64,000 nucleotides of DNA from Arenibacter troitsensis (GTDB taxonomy: Bacteria; Bacteroidota; Bacteroidia; Flavobacteriales; Flavobacteriaceae): contig NZ_FXAO01000013.1 in NCBI RefSeq assembly GCF_900177645.1, positions 1 through 64,000 of the forward strand, read 5' to 3'. Each line of letters begins with the position of its first letter. Position 1 is the first letter of the stretch. Below are positions 6,999-17,170 of the stretch, piece by piece. The notes under the pieces were generated by a model that was not told the DNA's origin, made no database searches, and was given only the letters and a program-made list of their open reading frames with translations. The translations under genes and the position numbers were made by a program.

Positions 6999-9416
6999 AT
7001 GAAAAGATTACTACATATTTTAATACTGGTGATTGTCTCGTCCATGCAAGCCCAAAATCCTTCATGCACCTTATCGGGCAGAGTGAGCGATAACGCCGGA
7101 AATCCATTGGCCTTTGCAACTGTATTGTTGGATGAATTAAAACAAGGCGTACATACAGACGAACATGGGGTTTACTCTATTAATAAAGTACCCCAAGGAA
7201 AGTACAGGGTCTTAGTTTCCATTCTGGGATATAGCACCCAAACCATTACCATTGAGGTGAATGAAAGCAACAGTAACATTAAGGTTGATTTTACCTTAAC
7301 CGAATCCTTAGAAAACTTGGATGAAGTAACGGTCAACGGAAGAAGCAAGGAAACCGAGTTGGAAACAAAAGGCTTTGCCGTAAATGCCGTAAAAACCGAG
7401 GAAGCCAGTCTGCGTAATATCCAGACAAACGAATTGCTAAACACTACAGTTGGCGTAAAAATTCGCCAAAATGGAGGCTTGGGCTCTGATGTCAGCTATA
7501 GTTTAAATGGATTATCGGGCAATTCAGTACGAATTTTCATAGACGCCATTCCCATGTCAACTTTTGGCTCCTCATTTAATTTAAACAGTATTCCACCATC
7601 AATGATAAAAAATATTGAGGTATACAAAGGGGTGGTTCCCGGACATTTAGCAGATGATGCATTAGGTGGTGCCATCAACATTGTACTACATAAGGATACG
7701 AAAACCAATTTCAATACTTCGATTTCCTACGGATCCTTCAACACCTTTCAAACAAGTACCAACGGTTTGTATCGCTTTAGTAAATCAGGATTCACCGTAA
7801 AAGCATCCATTTTCCACAACTATTCAGATAATAATTACAAGGTTTCGGGTAGAAGTGTTGTAGTTACAGGTTTAGGAGGTGTACAAACACCAATAACAGC
7901 CAAAAGGTTTAATGACGCCTATAGATCCACAGGTGGAATGGCCCAAATTGGTTATACCGATGTAACATGGGCAGACCAATTTTTCATAGGCGTTACCGGC
8001 TCAAATGACTATAAAGAGGTTCAACACGGGGCCTTTATGACCATTACCCCATACAAGGATAGATACCTGGAATCCGATGCCCTTTTGGCGAGCTTAAACT
8101 ACCAAAAGAAAGACCTTTTCACCACGGGACTGGATGTTAATATTAACGGTCTGTACGGTAAAAGAAATCGTGCAGTTAACGATACCGTAGCATGGGCCTA
8201 TAGTTGGAACGGTGAACGAGCTATTGATTTTAGAGGAGATGAATTCGAGTACACTTGGGGTTCCCAACAAGAAGGTGGTCCTACGCTTGCCAAAATAAAA
8301 AGAAATGTGGCCTCCATAAGAACCGGAGTGTCCTATTCCATCAATGACCACCATAAGTTGCTATTGAACCATGTATATAGTGGTATTGACAGAGAAGATA
8401 GTGATGCATTAAGATCTGTATTGGAAAATACCTTTTTGGGAACCAGGGATCTACATAAAAATATATATTCCTTAACCTATGAATTAACAGCTTTTGAAGA
8501 AAAATTAAAAGCTAGTTTATTTGGCAAACACTATCAGCAAAAAACAGTAAGTGTAGATCCTGCCATAGGGACAGACATCAACGGAAACGATGTGGTGGTA
8601 GATGAAGTTGTCAGCAACCATAAGAATTACGATGGATATGGTTTTGCGGCCTCGTACGCCCTTATTCCCAATATAACACTTTTGGCATCAGCAGAAAAAG
8701 CTATCCGATTGCCTAACGAAACCGAGGTATTTGGTAACGATGGAGATAATGTTGTGGCTAATTCAAGTATAGATCCCGAAAAAAGCAACAATTATAACTT
8801 AGGGGTCAGATTTGGAACATTTAACTTCAATAAGCACCATGTTACCTTGGCAACAAATGTTTTTACCCGAAACATTAAGGATAGAATTGGTTTACCTATT
8901 GAAACTTCACTAAATGTAGATGACGAATTAATAGTATATGTAAATCAAGGCAGCGGCACATCTAAAGGAATTGACGCACAATTGAATTACACCTACAACC
9001 ATAATTTTGGTCTTAATTTCAATTTTTCCCGTTTCAATTTAAAAATTGAGAATCAAGGTATAGAGATAGACGTTCCAAATACCCCGTTCTTTACTATGAA
9101 CGGTGGTCTACGCTACTCCTTTGAAAATGTATTCCTCAAGAGATCACGTTTAAACCTTTTCTACAATGTCTATTTCACCGATGAATTTTCATTCCTGACC
9201 ACACAGGGGACGAACACCGTGGGCAATGAGTTTTTTGAAGTACCCCAACAGCTGGCACAAGATATAGGACTGAGCTACAGTTTTCCCAACAATAGGTTTG
9301 TATTGAGTTTTGACATCAAAAATATACTGGACGAACCAGTTTACGATAATCTTTCCGTACAAAAGCCGGGAAGGGCCTTTTATTTAAAACTGAATTACAC
9401 AATTAATAAATTTTAA
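6999..9416 (+). CDS. TonB-dependent outer-membrane receptor, siderophore type
   Basis: An 805-residue outer-membrane active transporter. Signal peptide is residues 1-18 (ends MQAQ). Residues about 24-100 are a carboxypeptidase-regulatory-like domain (GRVSDNAGNPLAFATVLL, then GVYSINKVPQGKYRV), common on Bacteroidota receptors. A plug domain (about 125-235, with FIDAIPMSTFG and GVVPGHLADDALGGAINI) precedes the beta barrel, which ends in an aromatic strand (YLKLNYTINKF). No SusD partner is nearby, arguing against glycan import. The DUF4374 lipoprotein 20 bases downstream and the AraC neighbour point to a siderophore or other iron ligand. Confidence 0.93.
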   Translation: MKRLLHILILVIVSSMQAQNPSCTLSGRVSDNAGNPLAFATVLLDELKQGVHTDEHGVYSINKVPQGKYRVLVSILGYSTQTITIEVNESNSNIKVDFTLTESLENLDEVTVNGRSKETELETKGFAVNAVKTEEASLRNIQTNELLNTTVGVKIRQNGGLGSDVSYSLNGLSGNSVRIFIDAIPMSTFGSSFNLNSIPPSMIKNIEVYKGVVPGHLADDALGGAINIVLHKDTKTNFNTSISYGSFNTFQTSTNGLYRFSKSGFTVKASIFHNYSDNNYKVSGRSVVVTGLGGVQTPITAKRFNDAYRSTGGMAQIGYTDVTWADQFFIGVTGSNDYKEVQHGAFMTITPYKDRYLESDALLASLNYQKKDLFTTGLDVNINGLYGKRNRAVNDTVAWAYSWNGERAIDFRGDEFEYTWGSQQEGGPTLAKIKRNVASIRTGVSYSINDHHKLLLNHVYSGIDREDSDALRSVLENTFLGTRDLHKNIYSLTYELTAFEEKLKASLFGKHYQQKTVSVDPAIGTDINGNDVVVDEVVSNHKNYDGYGFAASYALIPNITLLASAEKAIRLPNETEVFGNDGDNVVANSSIDPEKSNNYNLGVRFGTFNFNKHHVTLATNVFTRNIKDRIGLPIETSLNVDDELIVYVNQGSGTSKGIDAQLNYTYNHNFGLNFNFSRFNLKIENQGIEIDVPNTPFFTMNGGLRYSFENVFLKRSRLNLFYNVYFTDEFSFLTTQGTNTVGNEFFEVPQQLAQDIGLSYSFPNNRFVLSFDIKNILDEPVYDNLSVQKPGRAFYLKLNYTINKF

Positions 9417-9436
9417 CCTTTTAATAAATACCAAAA

Positions 9437-10777
9437 ATGAAACGAACGTTTTTAAACCTTAAAACCCTTGCTACCCTTGTATTAACAGCAGGCCTAATAA
9501 CCGCTTGTAGCAGTGATGACGATACTATAACCCCACCCGACACGGTTGATCCGGAAGAAACCAGATGGATTACCGTTGCTGGAGCCAAAATGGGCGATAA
9601 CCCTGGTGACGGCAACGGAGGAACTTTAATATATTCCGTTTCCAGCGAAGATGCCAAAGATCCAACAGTCTCCATTGAGCCTTTTCAAAATGGCTTTATA
9701 GCACCTTCGAATAGAACCGCCAGATTACAATCTTCCGAAGATGGCAATACCATATTTAATATTAGTTACGCTGGGGATACTGGTGGAAACTATACAAAAT
9801 ACACCGTAGAAGGAGGCCAAGTATTTACACCAACCGGCTCGGAGGTTAGTATTGCCCCTTATGTAGGCACCGCTCCAAGATGGATAAAACTATTTGACGG
9901 GGATAAAACGGGTGCCGCCGTATACGTAACTACGGAACATGAGTTTGATGAAAACGACAATTATACTCGAACGGAAGCAACCATAGGTGTTGTTACTTTA
10001 GATTTAGTCAACTCATCAATAATCGAGTTTCAAGAAAACAGTGTTGCCTTAAGTGCCGAGGAAGAAGCTAATGGTTACTATATTTCTAGAATTGACATGC
10101 CTACATTAAATGCCGCTGGAGATAAATTGTATATAGGCGCACGTTTAAGCAAGGTTAATCCCGCCACTACCGAAAATGATAGTGATTACGAAATATTAGG
10201 CTCCAAAACCATTGTACTGGATTACCCTTCCCTTTTGAACCCAACTGTAATTACGTCTGCTGTAGGGCATGGAAATACGAATGGATACCGCAGTATTAAT
10301 TCCTTCGAATATAACGGCAGTGTTTATCAAGCAAATCAGGGTGACCCTGAGGGTTCTTACATTCTAAAAATTGATGCCGATAACGAATATGACGATTCTT
10401 ATCAATTTAATTTAGACGATGCCCTAGGAATAGATGGTGCCTACATCCTTGCCTGGAGGCCTGCTGCCAATGGAAAAGCTGTTATTGCCTACAGACATGA
10501 TGGTTCTGCCGAAGGAGTAGCAGGGGCCCAAGGATTTTTTGCTCTGGCCGATTTGAACGCCAAAACGGCACAAAAAATTGAAGCTATTCCTTATGACCCG
10601 GATTTTTACCTTTTCCAGTATCAAGGCTTTGTGGTTGACGGAACTGAAATTTACCTTACACAAGCCCCTGTAGGGCAAAACGGGAACATATATATTGTAG
10701 ATACCGAAACTGGTGAAGTAACCAAGGGGGCTGAATTGGTAAACGTAGCGGGAAGTCACTTTATAGGCACTTTTTAA
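9437..10777 (+). CDS. DUF4374-type surface lipoprotein, XusB-like
   Basis: A 446-residue lipoprotein. Its lipobox ends at C24 (LITAC), followed by SSDDD, which resembles the Bacteroidota export signal for surface lipoproteins. The mature part is rich in beta structure (repeated WITVAG, FIAPSN and GGTLIYSV-type segments) and fits the DUF4374 beta-propeller family. As I recall, Bacteroides XusB, which captures xenosiderophores beside receptor XusA, belongs to this family. It is cotranscribed with the TonB receptor (20-bp gap). No PepSY membrane reductase (XusC-like) follows; a bidirectional terminator does. Ligand unproven. Confidence 0.8.
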   Translation: MKRTFLNLKTLATLVLTAGLITACSSDDDTITPPDTVDPEETRWITVAGAKMGDNPGDGNGGTLIYSVSSEDAKDPTVSIEPFQNGFIAPSNRTARLQSSEDGNTIFNISYAGDTGGNYTKYTVEGGQVFTPTGSEVSIAPYVGTAPRWIKLFDGDKTGAAVYVTTEHEFDENDNYTRTEATIGVVTLDLVNSSIIEFQENSVALSAEEEANGYYISRIDMPTLNAAGDKLYIGARLSKVNPATTENDSDYEILGSKTIVLDYPSLLNPTVITSAVGHGNTNGYRSINSFEYNGSVYQANQGDPEGSYILKIDADNEYDDSYQFNLDDALGIDGAYILAWRPAANGKAVIAYRHDGSAEGVAGAQGFFALADLNAKTAQKIEAIPYDPDFYLFQYQGFVVDGTEIYLTQAPVGQNGNIYIVDTETGEVTKGAELVNVAGSHFIGTF

Positions 10778-10964
10778 GCCCAAAAAGGTGCATTAGGTGA
10801 ATAAATTTCACACCAGAGACCCCTTCCTTTTACAAGTGATATTTAGCCAACTTTTTTTTGACAAGAATACGAATAGCGCTAAAGCATTTGAAAAATGATA
10901 TATCAAAAAACCAAAGGGAAGGATACCATCTTTACCACCGCTTGCCAATAATAGGATTAAGCAC

Positions 10965-11004
10965 AAAAACTGTTGTACAGGCCTAGCCTTTTACAACAGT
11001 TTTT
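10965..11004. terminator. Bidirectional terminator
   Basis: AAAAACTGTTGTA (10965-10977) and TACAACAGTTTTT (10992-11004) are perfect 13-bp complementary arms with a 14-base loop. They sit between the rightward lipoprotein gene and the leftward secreted-protein gene and can serve both. Confidence 0.88.
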
Positions 11005-11046
11005 GTTTATAGTTCAAAGCAATCCCAGCTTCAAAAAACCCCATCA

Positions 11047-12312
11047 TTAGGTTTTCTGCTTCTTCTTCTGGGCCGCAGGAAACAACACATTGTTCAGGAT
11101 AAGACGATAACCTGGCGATGTAGGGTGCAGTTCCAATTCTGTTTTTGGATCCCCTACCCTATGCTGATAGTCTTCCGGATCGTGCCCGCCATAAAAGGTA
11201 AAGAATCCCTTTCCTTTAATTCCATGAATATATCTGGCCTCCCCATTAATTTTATTTTCTCCCAGAACCAACACTGTCGGTTTAATCTCTTCCCTGGCAA
11301 AAGCGGTAGTCTGCCCCATAAAACCTTTGACCAGAGCTGTGTGGTTCTGACATAACATAGTAGGCACGGGGTCCCATTTTGCAGAGAAATCCATTAAGGA
11401 AAAATAGTCCGAAGTCCGGGGCACGTTATCCCGCTTATTGGTCATATCTATCGAAGAAAATTCATATCGCAACGGATTGCGCTCCAATATAAAATTGGTA
11501 AAGGCAAAAGTCTTCCCATAATCTAGCTTGGCCTGGTAATTGGCATCCGAAGGATCACCATCGAACATTGGCTCGCATATATCCACTGCGTCCGCAGCCA
11601 AGGCAATATCAAAACTATCTGTGGCAGAACACATAGCAAACATAAAACCTCCCCCAATAACATAATTTCTTATTTTAAGTGCTACGGCCCGCTTTTCCTC
11701 CGAAACTTTATTGAATCCCAATTTCAGAGCCAATGCCTCTGCCTGCTGTTTGCCTTCAATATACCAAGGTGCCGCCCTATAGGCGCCATAAAATTTTCCG
11801 TATTGCCCGGTAAAGTCCTCATGGTGCAAGTGCAGCCAATCATAGAGCACCAATTTGTCCTCCAAAACTTCCTCATCGTAAATCTGATCGTAAGGAATTT
11901 CGGCATAGGTTAATACCATAGTAACCGCATCGTCCCAAGGCGAATTATCCTTTGGGGAATAAACAGCTATTTTTGGGGCTTTCTCCAAAATAACAGCTTC
12001 TTGGTTCTGTGATGGACTTGCAATTTCTTCTAAAATAAGTTGGGCCTGGGAATCGGAAATAATTTCAAATGTCACACCCCTTATCTGACATTCTTTCCTA
12101 ATAATATCCCCATCCGGCAACAAAAAAGAGCCTCCCCTATAATTTAACAACCACTGTACTTTTTGTTGCTTGGTCAATACCCAATAGGTAATACCATATG
12201 CCTTTAAATGGTTTTTCTGACCTTCAGCATCCATGGGAATAAGAATGGATGAAGCCGAAACATCAACTATAAAAAAAAGAATAAATAAAAGGGAAAAAAA
12301 ACACTTTTGCAT
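11047..12312 (-). CDS. Conserved secreted protein with a class I amidotransferase-like region
   Basis: A 421-residue exported protein. The start at 12312 (MQKCFFSLLFILFF) gives a clean signal peptide. The longer frame from 12333 is unlikely because a TATCTTTG element (12346-12339) would start transcription near there. The N-terminal part (IPMDAEGQKNHLKAYGIT) and a C-terminal GGHDPEDYQH segment flank a central stretch around residue 215 (VIGGGFMFAMCSATDSFD) that looks like the nucleophile elbow of class I glutamine amidotransferase folds. Relatives are often labelled asparagine synthetase B, but neither AsnB domain is visible here. Function unknown. Downstream of dnaB on the same strand. Confidence 0.75.
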   Translation of the reverse strand: MQKCFFSLLFILFFIVDVSASSILIPMDAEGQKNHLKAYGITYWVLTKQQKVQWLLNYRGGSFLLPDGDIIRKECQIRGVTFEIISDSQAQLILEEIASPSQNQEAVILEKAPKIAVYSPKDNSPWDDAVTMVLTYAEIPYDQIYDEEVLEDKLVLYDWLHLHHEDFTGQYGKFYGAYRAAPWYIEGKQQAEALALKLGFNKVSEEKRAVALKIRNYVIGGGFMFAMCSATDSFDIALAADAVDICEPMFDGDPSDANYQAKLDYGKTFAFTNFILERNPLRYEFSSIDMTNKRDNVPRTSDYFSLMDFSAKWDPVPTMLCQNHTALVKGFMGQTTAFAREEIKPTVLVLGENKINGEARYIHGIKGKGFFTFYGGHDPEDYQHRVGDPKTELELHPTSPGYRLILNNVLFPAAQKKKQKT

Positions 12313-12491
12313 GTACCGATATCTAATGTGCATCTTCCCAAAGATAATGGAAAATTGGTGTTTCAGTTTTGAAATGGGGTTAAAATTTTAAAAATGACCC
12401 ATGGCGTAGAGCAATAATACAAACACGTAATTTACTGATCATTAGAGGAAAACCCAAAAAAAGCAACTTTAGGTTGTACTATTTATAATGC

Positions 12492-14039
12492 TTAAAATGG
12501 CACATCGTTATCATCCTGCATGGAATCATCATTCATAGAACTACCAAAGGCCTCATTGGCATTTGGAAGGTTTTTGGTGATGAAGGGGTTATCATCATCC
12601 GCATTCATTTTCGACTGAAACTCAAATGGGGAATCAAAATCATCCAAGTTGTCAAACTTACCCAAATGTCCCAAGAACTTGAGACGAATATTTTCCAGAC
12701 CACCATTTCTGTGCTTGGCCACAATAAATTCGGCCTGACCGGCAGTTGGCGAACGTTCTTCGTCATCCCATTCGTCAATCTTATAGTATTCCGGTCTATA
12801 GATAAAGGAAACAATATCCGCATCCTGCTCAATTGCCCCGGATTCCCGTAAATCGGATAAAATAGGTCGTTTACTACCGCCCCTGGTCTCCACCGCACGT
12901 GATAACTGGGAAAGTGCAATAACAGGAACGTTCAATTCCTTGGCCAGGGCCTTTAAGTTCCTGGATATAGTAGATATTTCCTGTTCACGGTTTCCTCCTT
13001 TTTGACTTCCCCCAGCGGTCATCAACTGCAAATAATCAATAATGATCATCTTAATATCGTGCTGGGATGCCAAACGCCTGGCCTTTGCCCTAAGGTCGAA
13101 AATAGAAAGCGATGGCGTATCATCAATAAATAAAGGTGCAGTCTCCAAGGCCTTAACCTTAACGTTCAACTGTTCCCATTCATGTTTCTCCAATCTACCT
13201 GTTCTTAATTTTTCGGAAGACAGGCCCGTCTCGGAGGATATCAACCTGGTAATCAACTGGACTGATGACATTTCCAGGGAAAAGAAAGCCACTCCAATAT
13301 TCGAATTCACTGCAATATTTCTGGCCATGGACAAGGTAAGGGCCGTTTTACCCATACCTGGACGTGCTGCCACGATAACCAAGTCACTGGGCTGCCATCC
13401 CGAAGTTAATTTGTCCAATTTATCGAAACCGGATGGAATACCACTAAGCCCTTCCTTACCTGCAATTTCCTCAATCCTCTTCTTGGCCTGTATCACCAAA
13501 TTCTGGGCCGTCTCGGCAGAACGTTTCAAGTTGCCCTGGGTTACGTCATACAATTTGGATTCTGCAGTATCCAATAAGTCGAATACATCTGTGGAATCCT
13601 CATAGGCCTCCTCGATAATTTCATTTGAAATCTTGATAAGACTACGCTGGATAAACTTCTGAAGAATGATACGCGCATGAAACTCAATGTGCGCAGAGGA
13701 AGCTACTTTTTGGGTTAACTTTATCAGGTAAAAATCACCTCCGGCGCTCTCCAACCGACCATCTTTCTTCAATTGGGACGAAACGGTTAATAAATCTACA
13801 GGTTCAGAATTTTCAAACAACTTAAAAATGGCTTCGTAGATATATCTATGGGCATCCTTGTAAAAGACTTCAGGATGTAGGATATCTATTACTTCATCCA
13901 CCCCCTTTTTATCAATCATCATAGCCCCAAGTACAACTTCCTCTAAATCAGTAGCTTGAGGAGGTATTTTTCCCTTTTCAAGGCTAATGATGGTCGACTT
14001 GTCTATTCGATGACCAATAATGGGGTTCGTTTTTTCCAT
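12492..14039 (-). CDS. dnaB: Replicative DNA helicase DnaB
   Basis: The hexameric 5'-3' helicase of the replication fork. From 14039 it has 515 residues; the extra six residues from 14057 are not family-like. An N-terminal primase-interaction domain (about 30-140, PPQATDLEEVVLGAMMID) is joined by a linker to the RecA-like ATPase with Walker A ARPGMGKTAL, Walker B IIIDYLQLM, and the conserved LSRAVE and LRESGAIEQDAD segments. No intein interrupts the Walker A site. The C-terminal tail is acidic and Asn/Asp-rich. It follows accA on the same strand but behind a terminator. Confidence 0.97.
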   Translation of the reverse strand: MEKTNPIIGHRIDKSTIISLEKGKIPPQATDLEEVVLGAMMIDKKGVDEVIDILHPEVFYKDAHRYIYEAIFKLFENSEPVDLLTVSSQLKKDGRLESAGGDFYLIKLTQKVASSAHIEFHARIILQKFIQRSLIKISNEIIEEAYEDSTDVFDLLDTAESKLYDVTQGNLKRSAETAQNLVIQAKKRIEEIAGKEGLSGIPSGFDKLDKLTSGWQPSDLVIVAARPGMGKTALTLSMARNIAVNSNIGVAFFSLEMSSVQLITRLISSETGLSSEKLRTGRLEKHEWEQLNVKVKALETAPLFIDDTPSLSIFDLRAKARRLASQHDIKMIIIDYLQLMTAGGSQKGGNREQEISTISRNLKALAKELNVPVIALSQLSRAVETRGGSKRPILSDLRESGAIEQDADIVSFIYRPEYYKIDEWDDEERSPTAGQAEFIVAKHRNGGLENIRLKFLGHLGKFDNLDDFDSPFEFQSKMNADDDNPFITKNLPNANEAFGSSMNDDSMQDDNDVPF

Positions 14040-14140
14040 GAGTGCTAAATTATACAAATAAGATTTAAAAAGAGATTTGGGATATTAACAGTTGTTCAAC
14101 ATTTTACCTGTTAATAAGTTACGAAATTTGTTCATAAGCA

Positions 14141-14176
14141 AAAAAAAACCGGAGAATTTCCGCTCCAGTTTTTTTT
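14141..14176 (-). terminator. Terminator after accA
   Basis: AACCGGAG (14147-14154) and CTCCAGTT (14163-14170) form a stem flanked by A8 and T8 runs. Leftward RNA pairs fully using one U-G wobble; rightward RNA has a C-A mismatch, so it works best for accA transcription. Confidence 0.8.
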
Positions 14177-14195
14177 ACCTTGACAATAAGGGATA

Positions 14196-15149
14196 TTATC
14201 CATTAAATACACCCATATTGGCATATTTTTCCATTCGGTTTTTTACCAATTCTTTTGGTGATAACTTTTTTAATTCCTCATAATGGGAAGAAATTTTATT
14301 TTTTACAATTTCAAAAGTCTTATCCCTATTGGCATGTGCACCACCTACCGGTTCACGAACAATCTCATCTATCAATTTCATCTTCTTCATGTCCGTTGCC
14401 GTAAGCTTTAGTGCCTCGGCCGCAATTTCCTTATACTCCCAACTTCTCCAAAGTATGGAAGAACAGGATTCTGGTGAAATAACCGAGTACCAAGTATTTT
14501 CCAACATCAATACCTTGTCCCCTACACCAATACCCAATGCACCTCCAGAAGCGCCTTCGCCAATAATGACTACTATAATGGGTACCTTTAGGCGGGTCAT
14601 TTCCAAAATATTCCTTGCAATAGCCTCCCCTTGGCCCCTTTCCTCTGCCTCAATACCGGGATATGCCCCTGGGGTATCTATTAAGCATACCACGGGGATA
14701 CCGAACTTTTCGGCAGACTTCATTAAGCGCAATGCTTTTCTGTACCCTTCAGGATTAGCCATACCAAAATTTCGCAGTTGCCTTGTTTTGGTATTATAGC
14801 CTTTCTGTTGCCCAACGAACATATAACTCTGATCCCCAATTTTACCAAGGCCGCCGATCATTGCCTTATCATCCTTAACATTGCGATCGCCATGCAATTC
14901 CAAAAAGGTTTCTCCGCAAATGGCCCTAATATAATCCAAGGTATAGGGTCTATTTGGGTGCCTTGACAATTGCACCCTTTGCCATGCAGTTAGGTTCTTA
15001 TATATTTCCTTTCGGGTCTCAACGAGTTTTTTCTCTATTTGTTTACAAGTCTCAGAAACATCAACTTCACTCTCTTCACCGATTATCATGCACTTATCCA
15101 ATTGCTCTTCCAGCTCTTTAATTGGCAGTTCAAAATCTAAATACTCCAT
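14196..15149 (-). CDS. accA: Acetyl-CoA carboxylase carboxyltransferase subunit alpha
   Basis: A 317-residue subunit that, with AccD, moves the carboxyl group from biotin to acetyl-CoA in the first step of fatty acid synthesis. It begins [16 protein letters not shown] and shows the crotonase-like core: [45 protein letters not shown] and the [12 protein letters not shown] segment. Length is typical. A TATATTTG element on the minus strand (15187-15180) marks a likely own promoter. It ends at a terminator before dnaB. Confidence 0.97.
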   Translation of the reverse strand: MEYLDFELPIKELEEQLDKCMIIGEESEVDVSETCKQIEKKLVETRKEIYKNLTAWQRVQLSRHPNRPYTLDYIRAICGETFLELHGDRNVKDDKAMIGGLGKIGDQSYMFVGQQKGYNTKTRQLRNFGMANPEGYRKALRLMKSAEKFGIPVVCLIDTPGAYPGIEAEERGQGEAIARNILEMTRLKVPIIVVIIGEGASGGALGIGVGDKVLMLENTWYSVISPESCSSILWRSWEYKEIAAEALKLTATDMKKMKLIDEIVREPVGGAHANRDKTFEIVKNKISSHYEELKKLSPKELVKNRMEKYANMGVFNG

Positions 15150-15192
15150 AGGTTTATAGGTTTAGCTCTTTTCAACGAGCAAATATAAAACT

Positions 15193-16101
15193 TTAATGGG
15201 AAGGTAACCCATTAGTCGTTTTTTTTAATTTATTTCTATTTTTCAAAATTCCGTTTGCCACCACGGTCAGCAAAACCAATAGTGCCCCCAAATAGAAAAG
15301 TGGTTTCATTTTTTCACTATCCCCCAGAAGCACAACTCCCAATAGTATTCCATAGACGGGTTCCAGATTGTTTGTCAACATAACCGTATAGGGAGAAATA
15401 TATTTTAGAATCTTTACGGAAGCAATGAAGGCGTATGCCGTACAGACCGATGCCAGTATGAATATATACAACCAATCATTAATGGAAAGTTGAAAAAACT
15501 TATGGTCATAACTGCCAGAATATATCAAAAAAACAGACAAAAACAGAACGCCGCTCCCCAATTCATAAAATGAAATTACCGAAGGTCTTTGCTCCTGCGT
15601 TAGTTTACCATTTATCAAGGAAAAGGTGGCAGATAACAAGGAGGACGCCAATGCCAAGAGTATTCCAATAAAAAAATCAGTTTCCACCCTAAACATTATA
15701 TATAACCCTAACATAACGATTAGTCCTAAGACCACTTCATAACCTACCATTTTTCGGCCATACCAAAAAGGTTCCAACAAGGCCGTAAAAAATGCGCCCG
15801 TAGACATTGTTGCCAGGGCAATGGATACATTTGAAACTTTAATGGCCATGAAGAAGGTGACCCAATGTAAGGATACCACTATGCCGCCCAAAATAAGCAT
15901 CAATAGTGTTTTGGGAGGTACCCTTAACTGAAATTTTCTAATGAGGATATAGGCTAAGATGATTAGGGAAGCCATTAACATACGATACCAAACCAAAGGA
16001 AGGGCATCTATAGTGATCAACTTGCCAATGACCGCCGTGAAGCCCCAGACAAAAACAATAAAATGTAGATGAAGGTAATTATTGAGCTTAACGTTTGGCA
16101 T
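15193..16101 (-). CDS. EamA/DMT family membrane transporter
   Basis: A 302-residue inner-membrane protein with about ten hydrophobic segments arranged as two EamA repeats, as in the drug/metabolite transporter superfamily. Typical signatures are FVWGFTAVIGK in the first helix and LEPVYGILLGVVLLGD near the last repeat. It overlaps the 3' end of the upstream lptF/G gene by 14 bases, so the two are translationally linked. Substrate unknown; relatives export amino acids or other metabolites. A second EamA protein is at 37397. Confidence 0.88.
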   Translation of the reverse strand: MPNVKLNNYLHLHFIVFVWGFTAVIGKLITIDALPLVWYRMLMASLIILAYILIRKFQLRVPPKTLLMLILGGIVVSLHWVTFFMAIKVSNVSIALATMSTGAFFTALLEPFWYGRKMVGYEVVLGLIVMLGLYIMFRVETDFFIGILLALASSLLSATFSLINGKLTQEQRPSVISFYELGSGVLFLSVFLIYSGSYDHKFFQLSINDWLYIFILASVCTAYAFIASVKILKYISPYTVMLTNNLEPVYGILLGVVLLGDSEKMKPLFYLGALLVLLTVVANGILKNRNKLKKTTNGLPSH

Positions 16102-17170
16102 TCTGCAACAAGTAAAATGCTATGGCCCCAAACATAACATTGGGAATGATCACCGCCCATAGGGGCGAAAATCCAGATTGTTCCGCAAGGGTACCGAAAA
16201 CCTTGTCAAAAAAGATATATATAAATGCCACTCCTATACCGAAGGCCAGATTTACCCCCATACCTCCACGTCTCTTCACCGAGGATACCGCCACGGCAAT
16301 AATGGTAAGGATAAAAGCGGCTATAGGCAGGGCCCAACGCTTATACTTCACCAACACATAACTATTTATATTGGAAGCGCCCTTTTTTCTTTGTGCCGCT
16401 ATAAATTTGTCCAGCTCAAACATATTCTTGGTTTCAGCAATATAGGAAACCGGTGTAAGGTCGTCTATTTTAAAATCGAAAATGGTATCCAATCTACGCT
16501 TTGTTTCCACTATCTCCTTATCGTTCACCAAGGTTCTCTTTTCGTAGGAGGTAAGTCGATAAACCGTATCTTTTTCTATCCACCTTATGTTGGCTGCAGA
16601 GATCTTAAAATCCAAGGTGTTCTGTTCGTTGAAACGCTCCATAGTGAAGTTATAACCTATTTGCCTGGTAGGGTCAAAACTACTGACATAGATATAATCA
16701 CTCTCGTTCAGTTGGTTAAAAATATTGGTAGTTACCCTATCCTGTTTACCTTTCTTTAAATACTTAAATTTGAATTCATTGTATCCCACACTTGCCGGAG
16801 GCACAATAAACATATTCATAAAAAACATGATCAAAGCTATGATTGATGCCCCGATCAGATATGGTCGCAGAAAACGTCCGTAAGAAACCCCCGAACTTAA
16901 AATCGCTACAATTTCAGTGTTGTTGGCCAATTTGGAGGTAAAGAAGATTACGGAAAGAAAAAGAAAAATGGGGAATAGCAAGTTACCTATTACCAAAGTA
17001 AAATTCCAGTAATACATGACAATTTCGGAAAGAGGAACCTCATTATCGATCATTTTTCCGATCTGCTCTGCCAAATTTGCCATTATCCCAATAGGGATAA
17101 ACAGCAACAACATCACAAAGAAGGTAGCCAGATATCTTTTTAAAATATATTTGTCAATTATGCTCAGCAC
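16088..17170 (-). CDS. LptF/LptG (YjgP/YjgQ) family permease
   Basis: A 360-residue inner-membrane component of the lipopolysaccharide export ABC transporter. It starts MLSIIDKYILKRYLATFF, the family N-terminus, with three hydrophobic segments before about residue 125, a periplasmic jellyroll-like region (about 130-265), and three more segments to the end. Bacteroidota often have two such permeases; which of LptF and LptG this represents cannot be told from sequence. The tgt gene ends at 17171 with no gap, and the EamA gene overlaps downstream, giving a tgt-lpt-eamA operon. Confidence 0.92.
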   Translation of the reverse strand: MLSIIDKYILKRYLATFFVMLLLFIPIGIMANLAEQIGKMIDNEVPLSEIVMYYWNFTLVIGNLLFPIFLFLSVIFFTSKLANNTEIVAILSSGVSYGRFLRPYLIGASIIALIMFFMNMFIVPPASVGYNEFKFKYLKKGKQDRVTTNIFNQLNESDYIYVSSFDPTRQIGYNFTMERFNEQNTLDFKISAANIRWIEKDTVYRLTSYEKRTLVNDKEIVETKRRLDTIFDFKIDDLTPVSYIAETKNMFELDKFIAAQRKKGASNINSYVLVKYKRWALPIAAFILTIIAVAVSSVKRRGGMGVNLAFGIGVAFIYIFFDKVFGTLAEQSGFSPLWAVIIPNVMFGAIAFYLLQNAKR

